A DNA stretch of 32,891 bases from JBFJKD01 sp041600415 (GCA_041600415.1 JBFIKF010000011.1:1-32891); one strand, 5' to 3'; positions 1 through 7,974 are shown, numbered from the stretch's first letter. The notes: generated by a model not told the origin, from the letters alone. Program-made: numbers and translations.

Positions 1-162
1 GCGCACGATCTCAATCTTGCAAATACCACAGCCACCGCCCCGGCAACCCACCGGAATGCCCTTGCGGCCCAGCTGCTCCATACCCTTGAGCACCGTGCTC
101 TCAGCCCCGCAGCTGTAGCTCTCACCGCTGTCGAGGAGCGTAACCTTATACTGTCCGCTCAC
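1..162 (-). CDS. XylT/DmpQ-like plant-type [2Fe-2S] ferredoxin (partial, N-terminal 54 residues)
   Basis: The visible 54 residues run off the left edge. They contain IPVGCRGGGCGICKIEIV, whose C-x4-C-x2-C spacing is that of plant-type [2Fe-2S] ferredoxins; the fourth Cys would lie outside the window. The wording around the cluster closely resembles the XylT/NahT/DmpQ group, small ferredoxins known to re-reduce the iron of catechol 2,3-dioxygenase. It could also be the ferredoxin domain of a longer oxygenase reductase (BenC/TphA1 type), which the truncation leaves open. The start is GTG at 162, because an in-frame TGA lies three codons upstream; the Shine-Dalgarno is poor. It is last in the minus-strand Rieske cluster, 259 bases after the PdxA-like gene, so it may have its own promoter. 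The family call is firm; the exact partner is inference. Confidence 0.85.
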   Translation of the reverse strand, partial: MSGQYKVTLLDSGESYSCGAESTVLKGMEQLGRKGIPVGCRGGGCGICKIEIVR

Positions 163-421
163 TCCAGTTCAACCTCGCAAATAATGTTTCAGCGCCCTTG
201 GCAATAGCCTGTCGGGGGGGCCGTATTTAGCAATTAGTCAATAGTACCGGCTCCGCCCGCAAAGTTGAAGAGGAGAGCGGTATTTTGTTGGGGTGAAAGG
301 CGGCTTGTGTGGAAGTTGAATCCTGCCTGACTGGTCCGCAACGGGGTGAACTCGTTGGGGAGCGGCTATACGCTCGCACAATCGATGTGGGGGTGGCAAT
401 CATGCAACAGGGCTGGTAAAA
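163..421. other. Intergenic gap between PdxA-like gene and ferredoxin
   Basis: This stretch of 259 bases lies between the end of the dehydrogenase gene and the GTG start of the ferredoxin on the minus strand. I see no convincing gene, repeat or terminator. Its length, against 0-90 bases for the other gaps in this cluster apart from the 149-base one before the aldehyde dehydrogenase, suggests that the ferredoxin and whatever follows it could be transcribed separately. Confidence 0.4.
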
Positions 422-1411
422 CTAACCGAGAATACCGCCCCCGGAGGCCATGCTGGCTGCCATTTTTATTGCTGCCAACATGCTTTGATGCTGCGCAACC
501 CCGGTGCCAGCGATATCAAAAGCAGTGCCGTGGGGGACGTTGAGCATCACATAGGGAAGACCCAGGTAAACAGTGCAGGCACCGGCAAAACTGCTGGTTT
601 TAACCGCTATCTGTCCCTGATCGTGGTACATGGACACCACTGCGTCGTATTGCCCTTCAAGGGTCATGCGAAATATCGAGTCGGGGGAAACAGGCCCGCT
701 GACATCAATACCCTGCCGTTGCGCCTGCTCCACTGCTGGGGACAGCTGCTCCCGATCCTGGGCGAACATGGCGTGGGGATTAATTCCCGCAACCGCAATC
801 CGTGGGCGCGGTAAACCCCACTGGACCAAATTGTCGTGCAATAGCTCTACCACCTTGCGCACCGCGTCAGGGGTCACCAACCCAATGGCTTCCGTCAACG
901 GAAGATGTTCCGTCAAGGGCACTACCCGCAACCGCCCGCTAATGCGCAACATAAAGGTACCCGCCGGTTGCAGATCGTCAATATTGGAGATGCGCCCAGT
1001 CAACTTGATCGACTCACTGTGCAATGGCCCCATCACCAGGCCCTGAATACGCCCTGTGGAACCCAGGGAAGTACCCAGTTCTACCCAGTTCAGCACAGCC
1101 TCTCCCGCCGCCAACGACGCCACGCCAAAGGGACACGAGGACACCTCAAAACCCCCCGGATCGAGTACGGCAATGGTGTCGCGATTGGCCGTCGCCTCGT
1201 CAGGGTCAGCGACGGGTTGTAACGCCAGCCGCGCGCCGCACACTGCGGCGGCACGTTTGATAACGCCCATATCCCCGATCAGCAGCGGTCTGCACAGGCC
1301 CGCCAATTCGCCGCTCGCCAGGGCTTTGACACAGACCTCGGGACCAATACCTGCCGGATCGCCAATCATGATCGCAATCAGCGGCAATGTTGCAGTGACG
1401 GACTCAGTCAA
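422..1411 (-). CDS. PdxA-family NAD-dependent dehydrogenase, probable cis-dihydrodiol (carboxylate) dehydrogenase
   Basis: The 329-residue protein has the PdxA fold signature: GDPAGIGPE at 18-25 and the three metal-binding histidines H169 (TEHLPL), H213 (GINPHA) and H263 (YHDQGQ). PdxA oxidises 4-phosphohydroxy-threonine, but family members such as TphB oxidise and decarboxylate the cis-dihydrodiol made by terephthalate-type dioxygenases. Location right after Rieske alpha and beta genes argues for the second role. The usual PdxA motif (A-P-I-N-K, then G-H-T-E) is here GPLHSESIKLTGR with no HTE, so the phosphate and substrate pocket is altered, which also argues against vitamin B6 synthesis. 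The start is TTG at 1411, supported by AGGAG nine bases upstream. Substrate is unknown. Confidence 0.85.
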   Translation of the reverse strand: MTESVTATLPLIAIMIGDPAGIGPEVCVKALASGELAGLCRPLLIGDMGVIKRAAAVCGARLALQPVADPDEATANRDTIAVLDPGGFEVSSCPFGVASLAAGEAVLNWVELGTSLGSTGRIQGLVMGPLHSESIKLTGRISNIDDLQPAGTFMLRISGRLRVVPLTEHLPLTEAIGLVTPDAVRKVVELLHDNLVQWGLPRPRIAVAGINPHAMFAQDREQLSPAVEQAQRQGIDVSGPVSPDSIFRMTLEGQYDAVVSMYHDQGQIAVKTSSFAGACTVYLGLPYVMLNVPHGTAFDIAGTGVAQHQSMLAAIKMAASMASGGGILG

Positions 1412-1487
1412 CTACGGGATCTCCTCGCGGGGGTGTGGACCGGGATTGGCACTCGACCAAACTTATAGTAACAGCGACGCTGACAGC

Positions 1488-1997
1488 CTAAATAATAAAC
1501 GTCAAATTCCCCATCGGGGTATCGTTGTTCAGTAAAAAAACGTGCTTCTCGCGCAGACGCAGTGCGCCATCAACCCGCGTCAACTGGTGCCGCATGCGTC
1601 CGCTCCACAGGGTTTGCGTGTTGTGACGTATTTCCGTGGCGATAAAACGGGAACTGACCCAACCGCCAACCGCAGCGTCATAATCTTCAAGAACGATATT
1701 GGCGACCACCCGTGTCAGGCGCGACCGGGGCCGCTGGGCGTAGGCGTGTCGAGTGCCGAGACGAAAAATTCGGTCCTCCAACTGCGGACGCTGATCATAG
1801 ATCAGCGAAATTTTGCGCTGCGGATCGAGATCGTCCGCATTACAGGGCACCCAGTACAGCAACTCTTCGGTCCACAGGGCCAACCACTCTTCATACCGGT
1901 TGGCATCGGCCAGCGCCGCCTCGTGAAACAGAAACAACTCCACTTCCCGCAGCGCTTGCCAATGTAGTTGCGCCGGGTTGTCGACCGGACTATTCAT
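1488..1997 (-). CDS. Aromatic-ring-hydroxylating dioxygenase beta subunit
   Basis: This 169-residue protein has the size and features of the small (NTF2-like, cone-fold) subunit of Rieske ring-hydroxylating oxygenases: an acidic N-terminal helix (REVELFLFHEAALADANRY), then EEWLALWTEELLYWVP, a central LIYDQRPQLEDRI and RSRLTRVVANI. The beta subunit is structural; it packs under the alpha trimer and carries no metal. It starts 19 bases after the alpha stop codon and is clearly cotranscribed with it. The C-terminus (GNLTFII) is of normal length. I am confident of the family; nothing in the protein fixes the substrate. Confidence 0.93.
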   Translation of the reverse strand: MNSPVDNPAQLHWQALREVELFLFHEAALADANRYEEWLALWTEELLYWVPCNADDLDPQRKISLIYDQRPQLEDRIFRLGTRHAYAQRPRSRLTRVVANIVLEDYDAAVGGWVSSRFIATEIRHNTQTLWSGRMRHQLTRVDGALRLREKHVFLLNNDTPMGNLTFII

Positions 1998-2016
1998 AAG
2001 CCTACCTTCTCGTAAT

Positions 2017-3327
2017 TCAGGCAGATTGAGTCATCAGTTTTAACCAATGCCTTAAAATTCCGCGCTGGGGCACTTCGTCGCTCATCCGACCCACCACACT
2101 GCCATCGGCGTCGATGCGCTCCCGCGTCATGCCCCGCGATATATCCAGCCACGGATTCACTTCCGCGAGCATGCCCCGTTGCACGCGTTCGAAAATTTCC
2201 GAGTCATCCGGCGCACCGGCGCCGGAGGGGCCGTAAAAAGATTCGTGCTGGCGCAAGCGCTCCGCATTGATTTCGTCACTGACGCCGCCGAGTCGCACCG
2301 CAATCATGGTGACCTGGGTGTGATCTACCGCGAGCGGGTTGATAATTCGAATCTGGTTATGAATCAACTGTAAATTGGGGAACAAACCCAGATGCGGGTC
2401 GCCACTAATGGCCAGTAACATCCGCGCCCGTTCCTCGCCGTAGGCTGCGTGCATGGCCGCAATATACTCTGCGCCACCGGGGATTTTTTGCAAAAACGCG
2501 CTGTGCTGATCGTACTGTTTAAGACGGTGTTCGCGAAAATCCAGCATCGCGTGTCCGTGACCGAAGTCCCGCGTGTAGGTGGGAGCGTCGTCGGTAAATG
2601 GATTGCTGCGATGGGTCGCACCAATGCCCGCGTCCGGATTGCGGTGCATGGTTTCCAGTACCGAGGCGTGCAGATAGACCGGGTGATAACCATCCATGCC
2701 CACCAGCTTCCAGTTGCCGCGATACTCGATTTTGTGGGCACCGCCGTCGGCGTGCAGTTCACCGGTTGGCGAGGCGTCGACCATCACATCAATCACGGAC
2801 GTGGTGGCGCCCAGAAACGTGGCCAGGGATTCTCCACCAGCCGCCAGGCTGGCGAAAATGAAGCCCCGATAGGTGTCGACCCGGGGGACCTCCGCCAGCC
2901 CCATACTGTTGCGATCCATACGCTCGTCGTAGGCCCCATCGCCGGTCAGTTCCAGCAACGCGCCATCGGTATCGTATACCCAGCCGTGATACCAGCAGCG
3001 AAAAAATTTGGTATTGCCGGACTCCGCTTCACACACCTGGGCGCCGCGGTGGCGACAGCGGTTGACCAGCACCCGCACCACCCGATCCTTGCCCCGCACC
3101 AGGACTACCGAGGTACGACCAATAGTGCGCGTCTGGTAATCGCCAACCTTGGGCACCTCGCTATCGTGACCGACAAACACCCAGGACCGGGCATAAATTC
3201 GCTCCAGTTCAAGATTAAAAATATCGGGATCGGTATAGACTCGCGAATGCACACGGCCATCGCCCACCAACTCGGCAATGGCAGCGTTATTCCATGACCC
3301 CGACGTTTGAATGAGTGGTTGATTCAC
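2017..3327 (-). CDS. Rieske ring-hydroxylating oxygenase alpha subunit with shortened active-site loop
   Basis: The 436-residue catalytic subunit carries a Rieske [2Fe-2S] site, C91-R-H93 and C111-W-Y-H114 with 17 residues between H93 and C111. The mononuclear iron site is D212-G-Y-H215 and H220, with a third ligand probably D374 or D375 (GAPDDSEIFERVQRG). Enzymes of this family take electrons from a reductase or ferredoxin and insert O2 into an aromatic ring. Usually N-W-K is followed by about seven residues including a conserved E-N before the bridging Asp; here only LVGM separates NWK from D212, so the E-N pair is absent. The start is GTG at 3327 with AAAGGT eight bases upstream. The next gene encodes the beta subunit. 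The neighbouring PdxA-type dehydrogenase suggests an aromatic carboxylate substrate, for example terephthalate-like or cumate-like; this is inference. Confidence 0.93.
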   Translation of the reverse strand: MNQPLIQTSGSWNNAAIAELVGDGRVHSRVYTDPDIFNLELERIYARSWVFVGHDSEVPKVGDYQTRTIGRTSVVLVRGKDRVVRVLVNRCRHRGAQVCEAESGNTKFFRCWYHGWVYDTDGALLELTGDGAYDERMDRNSMGLAEVPRVDTYRGFIFASLAAGGESLATFLGATTSVIDVMVDASPTGELHADGGAHKIEYRGNWKLVGMDGYHPVYLHASVLETMHRNPDAGIGATHRSNPFTDDAPTYTRDFGHGHAMLDFREHRLKQYDQHSAFLQKIPGGAEYIAAMHAAYGEERARMLLAISGDPHLGLFPNLQLIHNQIRIINPLAVDHTQVTMIAVRLGGVSDEINAERLRQHESFYGPSGAGAPDDSEIFERVQRGMLAEVNPWLDISRGMTRERIDADGSVVGRMSDEVPQRGILRHWLKLMTQSA

Positions 3328-3416
3328 GTCGTATACCTTTAGTTAATCTGGATAGCTCTGCTGCGTTACTAAATCTCGCGCCAGGTGGATGGCAACTATG
3401 CACAACCCGTGGCGGG

Positions 3417-4547
3417 TCAATTCTCCGGTTTAAACGGGTCCACAATTGGCTTAATTTCTTCCAGGCGCCCCATTTTCTCCATCGCCTCCGGTATTTGTGC
3501 AAGGCTATAGGTGGCGCCAAACATGCGCTCAAAATCAAAATCTTCTTTGTGCCGCGCCAGAAAATCCAGCGCCTCGCGGTAGTACTGAATACCCGCCGAG
3601 CGAATACCGGCCACCAGCACCTGCTTGCCGATAAATGCCATACCTGGAATTGCCATGGGTTTAGGGTCGCCCGCACCGATTACCGCAATACGCCCGCCGG
3701 GCCGCACCACATTGAACGCCTCTTCCTGGGCAAAGTGGGAACCGGAACATTCCAGCACCACATCCGCACCCCGGCCATTAGTTAACTCTTGCACCAGGGC
3801 CAGACGTTGCCCATTGTCGGTGGTTTCGATATTGGCAATCTGTTCGGCGCCAAAAGCCGTGGCGACAGCGAGGCGATTGTCGGGCGCGCCGAAATTGATC
3901 ACCGTTTTCGCCCCCATGGCGCGACTGACCGCAACCCCGTAGAGGCCGACCGGGCCGCTCCCCTGTACCACCACCGTATCCGACGGGCGAATGCCTCCGA
4001 TGCGGTCGGTGGCGTGCATGATGGTGCGCAGGGCACAGCTGGCCGACGAAGCCCAGTGACTCGGCACGTTGTCCGGCACCCGCACCACGTGGCAGTTGGG
4101 CAGAATATAGTTGTACTGGGAGAAGCCGCCGATAATGTGGGGATGCACCCTGGAATCCGCATAACCGTAGGGCGTAAAATTCGTGCACAGGGTCGGTTGC
4201 AGGGCGACCGCACAGTAATAACAACGGCCACAATACGCATAGGCCCAGATCAGTCGATCCCCTTTGGCAATCGGCGTTCCAGCCACATCCACTGCGCGGC
4301 CCTTGCCCAGCTCCTGAATAATCCCCACCATTTCATGGCCGAGAATACAGGGCGTTTTGGAAAACGGCGCCAGTACGCCCTGGGTGATGTGGTGATCGGT
4401 GCCGCAAATCGTGGCGCGATCAATCTTCACGATTATGCCGCCGTCCTCGACCGCCGGGATATCAAATTCCCGTACTTCAGGCGCCTGATGATAATCCGGC
4501 AGCACCAGCGCACGACAAGTTTTTGCAAGGTGTGCGGCGGTTGTCAC
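3417..4547 (-). CDS. Zinc-dependent medium-chain alcohol dehydrogenase
   Basis: The 376-residue protein is an MDR-family alcohol dehydrogenase. Catalytic zinc ligands are C48 (ICGTDHH) and H71-E72 (LGHEMVG). A structural zinc lobe is present at C106, C109, C112 and C121; the last gap is eight residues rather than the usual seven. The Rossmann motif GSGPVG lies at 196-201. It would oxidise an aryl or alkyl alcohol to its aldehyde with NAD(P). Its GTG start overlaps the stop of the upstream aldehyde dehydrogenase by four bases (GTGA), so the two are translationally coupled and likely act in sequence, alcohol to aldehyde to acid. The acid could then feed the Rieske oxygenase encoded next. Substrate is inferred only from context. 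Confidence 0.92.
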   Translation of the reverse strand: MTTAAHLAKTCRALVLPDYHQAPEVREFDIPAVEDGGIIVKIDRATICGTDHHITQGVLAPFSKTPCILGHEMVGIIQELGKGRAVDVAGTPIAKGDRLIWAYAYCGRCYYCAVALQPTLCTNFTPYGYADSRVHPHIIGGFSQYNYILPNCHVVRVPDNVPSHWASSASCALRTIMHATDRIGGIRPSDTVVVQGSGPVGLYGVAVSRAMGAKTVINFGAPDNRLAVATAFGAEQIANIETTDNGQRLALVQELTNGRGADVVLECSGSHFAQEEAFNVVRPGGRIAVIGAGDPKPMAIPGMAFIGKQVLVAGIRSAGIQYYREALDFLARHKEDFDFERMFGATYSLAQIPEAMEKMGRLEEIKPIVDPFKPEN

Positions 4548-6016
4548 AAGCCTATCTCCACGTGTTTTCGCCCTTCGGCGCCAAAGTAATGCACCGCCTT
4601 CATCTGACAGAACGATGCCAGCTCCTCAATATTTTCCTCCGTGCCGACGCCGGAATTTTTGGCGCCTGCAAAACCGAACCCGGGAAAATGCTTGGCGCTT
4701 CCGTTAATCCACACGGTGCCTGTTTTGAAATGCCGCGCCATGTCCATGGCACGATCGATGTCCTGCGTCCACACACTGGCGGTTAAACCGTACTCCACCG
4801 CGTTAACACTCTCCAGCATGGCATCTTCATCATCCCACGGAATCAGCGCCAGCACCGGACCAAACACTTCCTCGTGAAACAGGGTGTGTTCCGCTGTCAC
4901 ATCGTAAAACACGGTAGGTGGCACAAAAAAACCTTTATCCAACGGCGGCGTCATCACCCGCTCGCCCCCGGTCAACAGAGGCACGCCCTCGTCCTTCGAC
5001 AACTGAATATAACGTAGCGTTTTTTCAAACTGCTGCCGGGAGGACAGCGCCCCCATCTGGGTATCCGCGCGCAGCGGATCGCCGACGGTAATGGCCTCGC
5101 AGCCCGCTTTAATCGCCTTCTTGGCCTGTTCGTAGATACTGCGATGAATAAACACCCGCGTCGTCGAGCCGCAGCTCTGGCCCGCGGTTTGATAAAAATT
5201 CATACCGTGGATCGCCGACTGAAAGGCCTGTTCGGTATTGGCGTCGGGGTAGATCACCATCGGGTTTTTACCCCCCAGTTCAAAGGTGAAATCCTTCAGA
5301 TGGCCGTGTTTGGCCGCGATCTGGTAAAACGCCAGTGCCGCGTTTTTGCCGCCGGTGAGGGTAATGCGCTTGATATCGGGATGACCGACGATCGCCTCGC
5401 CGACCGGAACACCACCGGTGAGAATCTGAATCAGGCCGGGCGGAATATGTGGAGCGAGAATCTCTCCCATGCGCAGGGTGCTGAGACTGGTGTGTTCAGA
5501 GGGCTTAATGATCAGGGAGTTGCCCATTAACAGGGGGGCGGCGATGCGCAACGCACTGAACATCATTGGGTGATTGAACGCGCAAAACCGCGCCACCACG
5601 CCGTAGGGTTGCGGCAGTGTGAAATGGATGTTATCTCCGGTCCAGCGATCCCCGCCCTTGCCCAGCACCTGGGGCGCCAACCCCGTCTGGTAGCGCATCA
5701 GGGCAATCGCAAATTTTGCGTCCGTCAGCATCACGTGGCGCGGGCTACCACTATCCAGCACATCCAGCTCGGCCAGCTCCTCGCCATGTTGTTCCAGCAC
5801 CCCGATTAGCTCGGATACTTTCGCAATACGGCCAAAAAGCGGTACTTTTTCCCACGCCTGTTGCGCCGCCAGCGCACCGCGCACCGCGTCGTCCACCACT
5901 GCGGCACATTCGGGAATCGTACCCAGCACCGTACCGGTAGCCGGGTTGATCGCGTCGAAACGTGTGGTCACTACCGGAAACTGATTATTGATAAGGGGAT
6001 TGAAATCAAAGGTCAT
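4544..6016 (-). CDS. Aldehyde dehydrogenase (NAD(P)-dependent)
   Basis: The 490-residue protein has the complete ALDH catalytic set: oxyanion N148 (CAFNHP), cofactor-binding K171 in IIKPSEHT, general base E246 (FELGGKNP) and nucleophile C282 (TAGQSCGSTTR). Length is typical of the superfamily. It converts an aldehyde to the carboxylic acid with NAD(P). Start is ATG at 6016 with GGGTAG a few bases upstream. It is followed with a four-base overlap by an alcohol dehydrogenase, and the pair probably delivers an aromatic acid to the downstream Rieske oxygenase. The cluster contains a second, unrelated aldehyde dehydrogenase at 10727, so the two probably serve different substrates. Confidence 0.94.
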   Translation of the reverse strand: MTFDFNPLINNQFPVVTTRFDAINPATGTVLGTIPECAAVVDDAVRGALAAQQAWEKVPLFGRIAKVSELIGVLEQHGEELAELDVLDSGSPRHVMLTDAKFAIALMRYQTGLAPQVLGKGGDRWTGDNIHFTLPQPYGVVARFCAFNHPMMFSALRIAAPLLMGNSLIIKPSEHTSLSTLRMGEILAPHIPPGLIQILTGGVPVGEAIVGHPDIKRITLTGGKNAALAFYQIAAKHGHLKDFTFELGGKNPMVIYPDANTEQAFQSAIHGMNFYQTAGQSCGSTTRVFIHRSIYEQAKKAIKAGCEAITVGDPLRADTQMGALSSRQQFEKTLRYIQLSKDEGVPLLTGGERVMTPPLDKGFFVPPTVFYDVTAEHTLFHEEVFGPVLALIPWDDEDAMLESVNAVEYGLTASVWTQDIDRAMDMARHFKTGTVWINGSAKHFPGFGFAGAKNSGVGTEENIEELASFCQMKAVHYFGAEGRKHVEIGL

Positions 6017-6165
6017 AGTGCTACCCGTCGCCGCAGCGAAACCCTGCGTTATTAAAACCTGTGTTGTTATTGTCCGTCGACTACCCGATCCGTGCCGGAG
6101 GGATCAGTGCCCCCCCGGCGTCGCATGGATTGCCGGCAAGCGCCTCCCTCGGCAACACCACGGGC
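6017..6165. other. Intercistronic gap with an imperfect hairpin
   Basis: These 149 bases separate the diiron-like gene from the aldehyde dehydrogenase on the minus strand. GCCGGAGGG (6094-6102) can pair with CCCCCCGGC (6111-6119) with one mismatch and an eight-base loop. No T-run follows on either strand, so it is not a convincing intrinsic terminator; it may only lower read-through or affect mRNA stability. Confidence 0.3.
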
Positions 6166-6996
6166 CTAGGCGGCCCGGGAATACAGATTAAATCCAGTCA
6201 GTTCGCTATTTAACAACTGCTGGTGAATCGTCTCGAGCTGATCGTCCGTGAGGGGGTACAAAAATTGTTCGTTGCGCTGCAACACTTCCTGAAAACGGTG
6301 CTCGCGCAGCTGTCGATACAATTCTTCGAGATCCACTCCCATGGCCTCATCGTACTCCGCGCACAATGCGGCCAGTTCCTCCGGACCATGCTCCAGTTCG
6401 TCGATGGCGATACCCTTTTGCAATTTCGCCACCTGCACCAGAAAGTCATCATTGGGCGGCACCTGGCTCATACACCAGTGCCAGCCCCCCGCCCCGCCTT
6501 CCATGGTGGCACCAAACACTTTGGCCACCCAGGGATGCTGGGTTTTAACATAGGGCGCCGCGCAGGCCATGTACTTGTGGTGCTCCGGCCAGCGGTCCGC
6601 AAACGCCACCATGGCGTCGTCCATGGCGAGCTTGCCGTTGTCCACCTTGGTCACCAGATAACGATAAATATCGGGAACCGGGATTTCGGTGTCCTCGCCA
6701 ATGGTGCGATTAAGCAGGTTGAAATACGCCTGGTAATGAACCACTTCCTCCCTGACGGTTTCGATATAGGCATCCATGGCGCGGCCGTCGGTGCCATTGC
6801 GAATCGCTTCTCTGGCATTGTCGGTATGCAGCATCACCGCGCCAAACTCCTTGGCCATCTGCAGGCACAGCCAGTTCATATCCCGCTCAGGGGTGCGGTT
6901 TGCCACGTAGGCATCCACCACCTGCTTGACGGCTTCGGCCCCCTGATCGAGGATATTGGTAACCTGTTGGTGTATCTGTTGCGCTTGACTTGTCAT
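6166..6996 (-). CDS. Uncharacterised ferritin-like protein with a diiron-type E / ExxH / E / ExxH ligand set
   Basis: I do not recognise a named family for this 276-residue, largely helical protein. Its acidic residues are spaced as in ferritin-like diiron carboxylate proteins: E50 (MAKEFGAVMLH), E84-x2-H87 (REEVVHYQAYF), E166 (TMEGGAGGWHW) and E200-x2-H203 (AIDELEHGPEE). Such a site could bind two irons and activate O2, or store or sense metal; these are inferences. There is no signal peptide. I chose ATG 6996 because GGGAGG sits nine bases upstream; the earlier ATG at 7005 directly abuts that Shine-Dalgarno. It is the first gene of the minus-strand catabolic cluster and faces ubiX across a 247-base divergent region, so a catabolic role is likelier than general iron storage. 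Confidence 0.75.
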   Translation of the reverse strand: MTSQAQQIHQQVTNILDQGAEAVKQVVDAYVANRTPERDMNWLCLQMAKEFGAVMLHTDNAREAIRNGTDGRAMDAYIETVREEVVHYQAYFNLLNRTIGEDTEIPVPDIYRYLVTKVDNGKLAMDDAMVAFADRWPEHHKYMACAAPYVKTQHPWVAKVFGATMEGGAGGWHWCMSQVPPNDDFLVQVAKLQKGIAIDELEHGPEELAALCAEYDEAMGVDLEELYRQLREHRFQEVLQRNEQFLYPLTDDQLETIHQQLLNSELTGFNLYSRAA

Positions 6997-7243
6997 GACT
7001 TTCATCCTCCCGTACCTAATTAGTAGGCTCTACCCGTGATTTGTTGGTCGCCACAGTTATAGGACAAGGTGGCTATGGGTGCCAAATTTATTTGAGCGCC
7101 GGATAGTGACATAAAACTTAATACCATGACAACAGGACGATGTCGGGCATCGTTGCAACATCATGGGACGCCGCGCAAGCACCGCTATTGACCACCTTGG
7201 GGCATAACGTTAACGTGCGATGCTGCACGGGGGTGACTCGATA
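6997..7243. promoter_or_regulatory. Divergent promoter region between the two catabolic clusters, with a small inverted repeat
   Basis: The two catabolic gene sets diverge from this 247-base region, so promoters for both should lie here. An exact inverted repeat, ACGATG (7137-7142) and CATCGT (7148-7153) with a five-base gap, is a possible operator. I cannot place well-spaced -35 and -10 boxes with confidence: TTGAGC at 7092 and TAATAC at 7119 are 21 bases apart. No regulator is encoded nearby, so the controlling protein is unknown. Confidence 0.45.
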
Positions 7244-7834
7244 ATGAAAAAACGGCTAATCATCGCCATAACTGGTGCGACCGGTTCCATGTACGGTATT
7301 CGCCTGCTGGAAGTGCTGCGCACGATGGATGATGTAGAGACCCATCTTATTCTTTCCGCGGCCGGGGCGCTGACAGCGTTCAGCGAAACCGGCATTGAGC
7401 GCGAGCAAATTCTCAAACTCGCGGATGTGGTACACAGCTCCAAAGATATTGGCGCCAGTATTGCCAGCGGCTCTTATCTGACCCACGGCATGGTCATCGC
7501 CCCGTGCTCTATGAAAACCCTCGGCGCCATCGCCAACGGCATCAATGACAACCTGGTGTCGCGCGCCGCAGATGTAATTCTCAAGGAGCGCAGGCGACTC
7601 ATATTGCTGACTCGCGAAACACCGTTGAACCTGGTGCACCTGCGCAACATGACAACCATAACGGAAATGGGCGGCATTATTGCCCCGCCTGTGCCGTCGT
7701 ACTATACTCGCCCGGAGACTATTGACGATATTATCAACCAGACCGTGGGCCGCACTCTGGACCTGCTCGGCGTTGCACAGGACGGTCTGGTAAAACGCTG
7801 GGAAGGTATCAAGGAAACGGTCAGGCCGGATTAG
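7244..7834 (+). CDS. UbiX/VdcB-type flavin prenyltransferase
   Basis: The 196-residue protein matches the UbiX family: an N-terminal flavin-binding segment (IAITGATGSMYGIRLLEVL), LTRETPLNLVHLRNM, and the C-terminal PPVPSYYTRPETIDD. UbiX joins dimethylallyl phosphate to FMN to make prenylated FMN, the cofactor of UbiD-type decarboxylases. Length is normal. ATG 7244 is preferred over an upstream ATG at 7220 because a GGGGGTGA Shine-Dalgarno precedes it. In vanillate and 4-hydroxybenzoate decarboxylase operons (vdcBCD, bsdBCD) the UbiX gene (B) directly precedes C and D; here four genes for side-chain oxidation are inserted between them. This argues that it serves the UbiD protein encoded at 12162 rather than ubiquinone synthesis. 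Confidence 0.93.
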   Translation: MKKRLIIAITGATGSMYGIRLLEVLRTMDDVETHLILSAAGALTAFSETGIEREQILKLADVVHSSKDIGASIASGSYLTHGMVIAPCSMKTLGAIANGINDNLVSRAADVILKERRRLILLTRETPLNLVHLRNMTTITEMGGIIAPPVPSYYTRPETIDDIINQTVGRTLDLLGVAQDGLVKRWEGIKETVRPD

Positions 7835-7974
7835 CTGGGCCGGGTGGCTGTAAACCGCACTGCGGCGGATACGACACATATCGACAGGTCTTTCGACTGT
7901 CTATAAGAAAGAAGGCGGAAAGAATAATTGCCCTCCGCAACAATTAACCTACCATATGCAAAGGATGCGTTCCT

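Noticed and set aside
346..543. Small plus-strand frame crossing the end of the PdxA-like gene
   Set aside because: No Shine-Dalgarno, no family resemblance, and it overlaps a firm gene on the other strand.
422..1411. Annotation as pyridoxine biosynthesis pdxA
   Set aside because: Substrate motifs are altered and all neighbours are aromatic catabolism genes.
2449..3297. Long open frame of 282 codons on the plus strand opposite the first Rieske alpha gene
   Set aside because: It is antisense to a gene with clear catalytic motifs, has no family features, and arises from GC-rich codon bias.
3789..4589. Open frame of 266 codons on the plus strand opposite the alcohol dehydrogenase
   Set aside because: Shadow of the zinc alcohol dehydrogenase, whose metal ligands and Rossmann motif are intact.
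6094..6119. Hairpin considered as an intrinsic terminator
   Set aside because: One mismatch in the stem and no T-run on either strand.
6223..7023. Open frame of 266 codons on the plus strand opposite the ferritin-like gene
   Set aside because: The minus-strand reading has a strong Shine-Dalgarno and diiron-like motifs; the plus-strand product is low-complexity shadow sequence.
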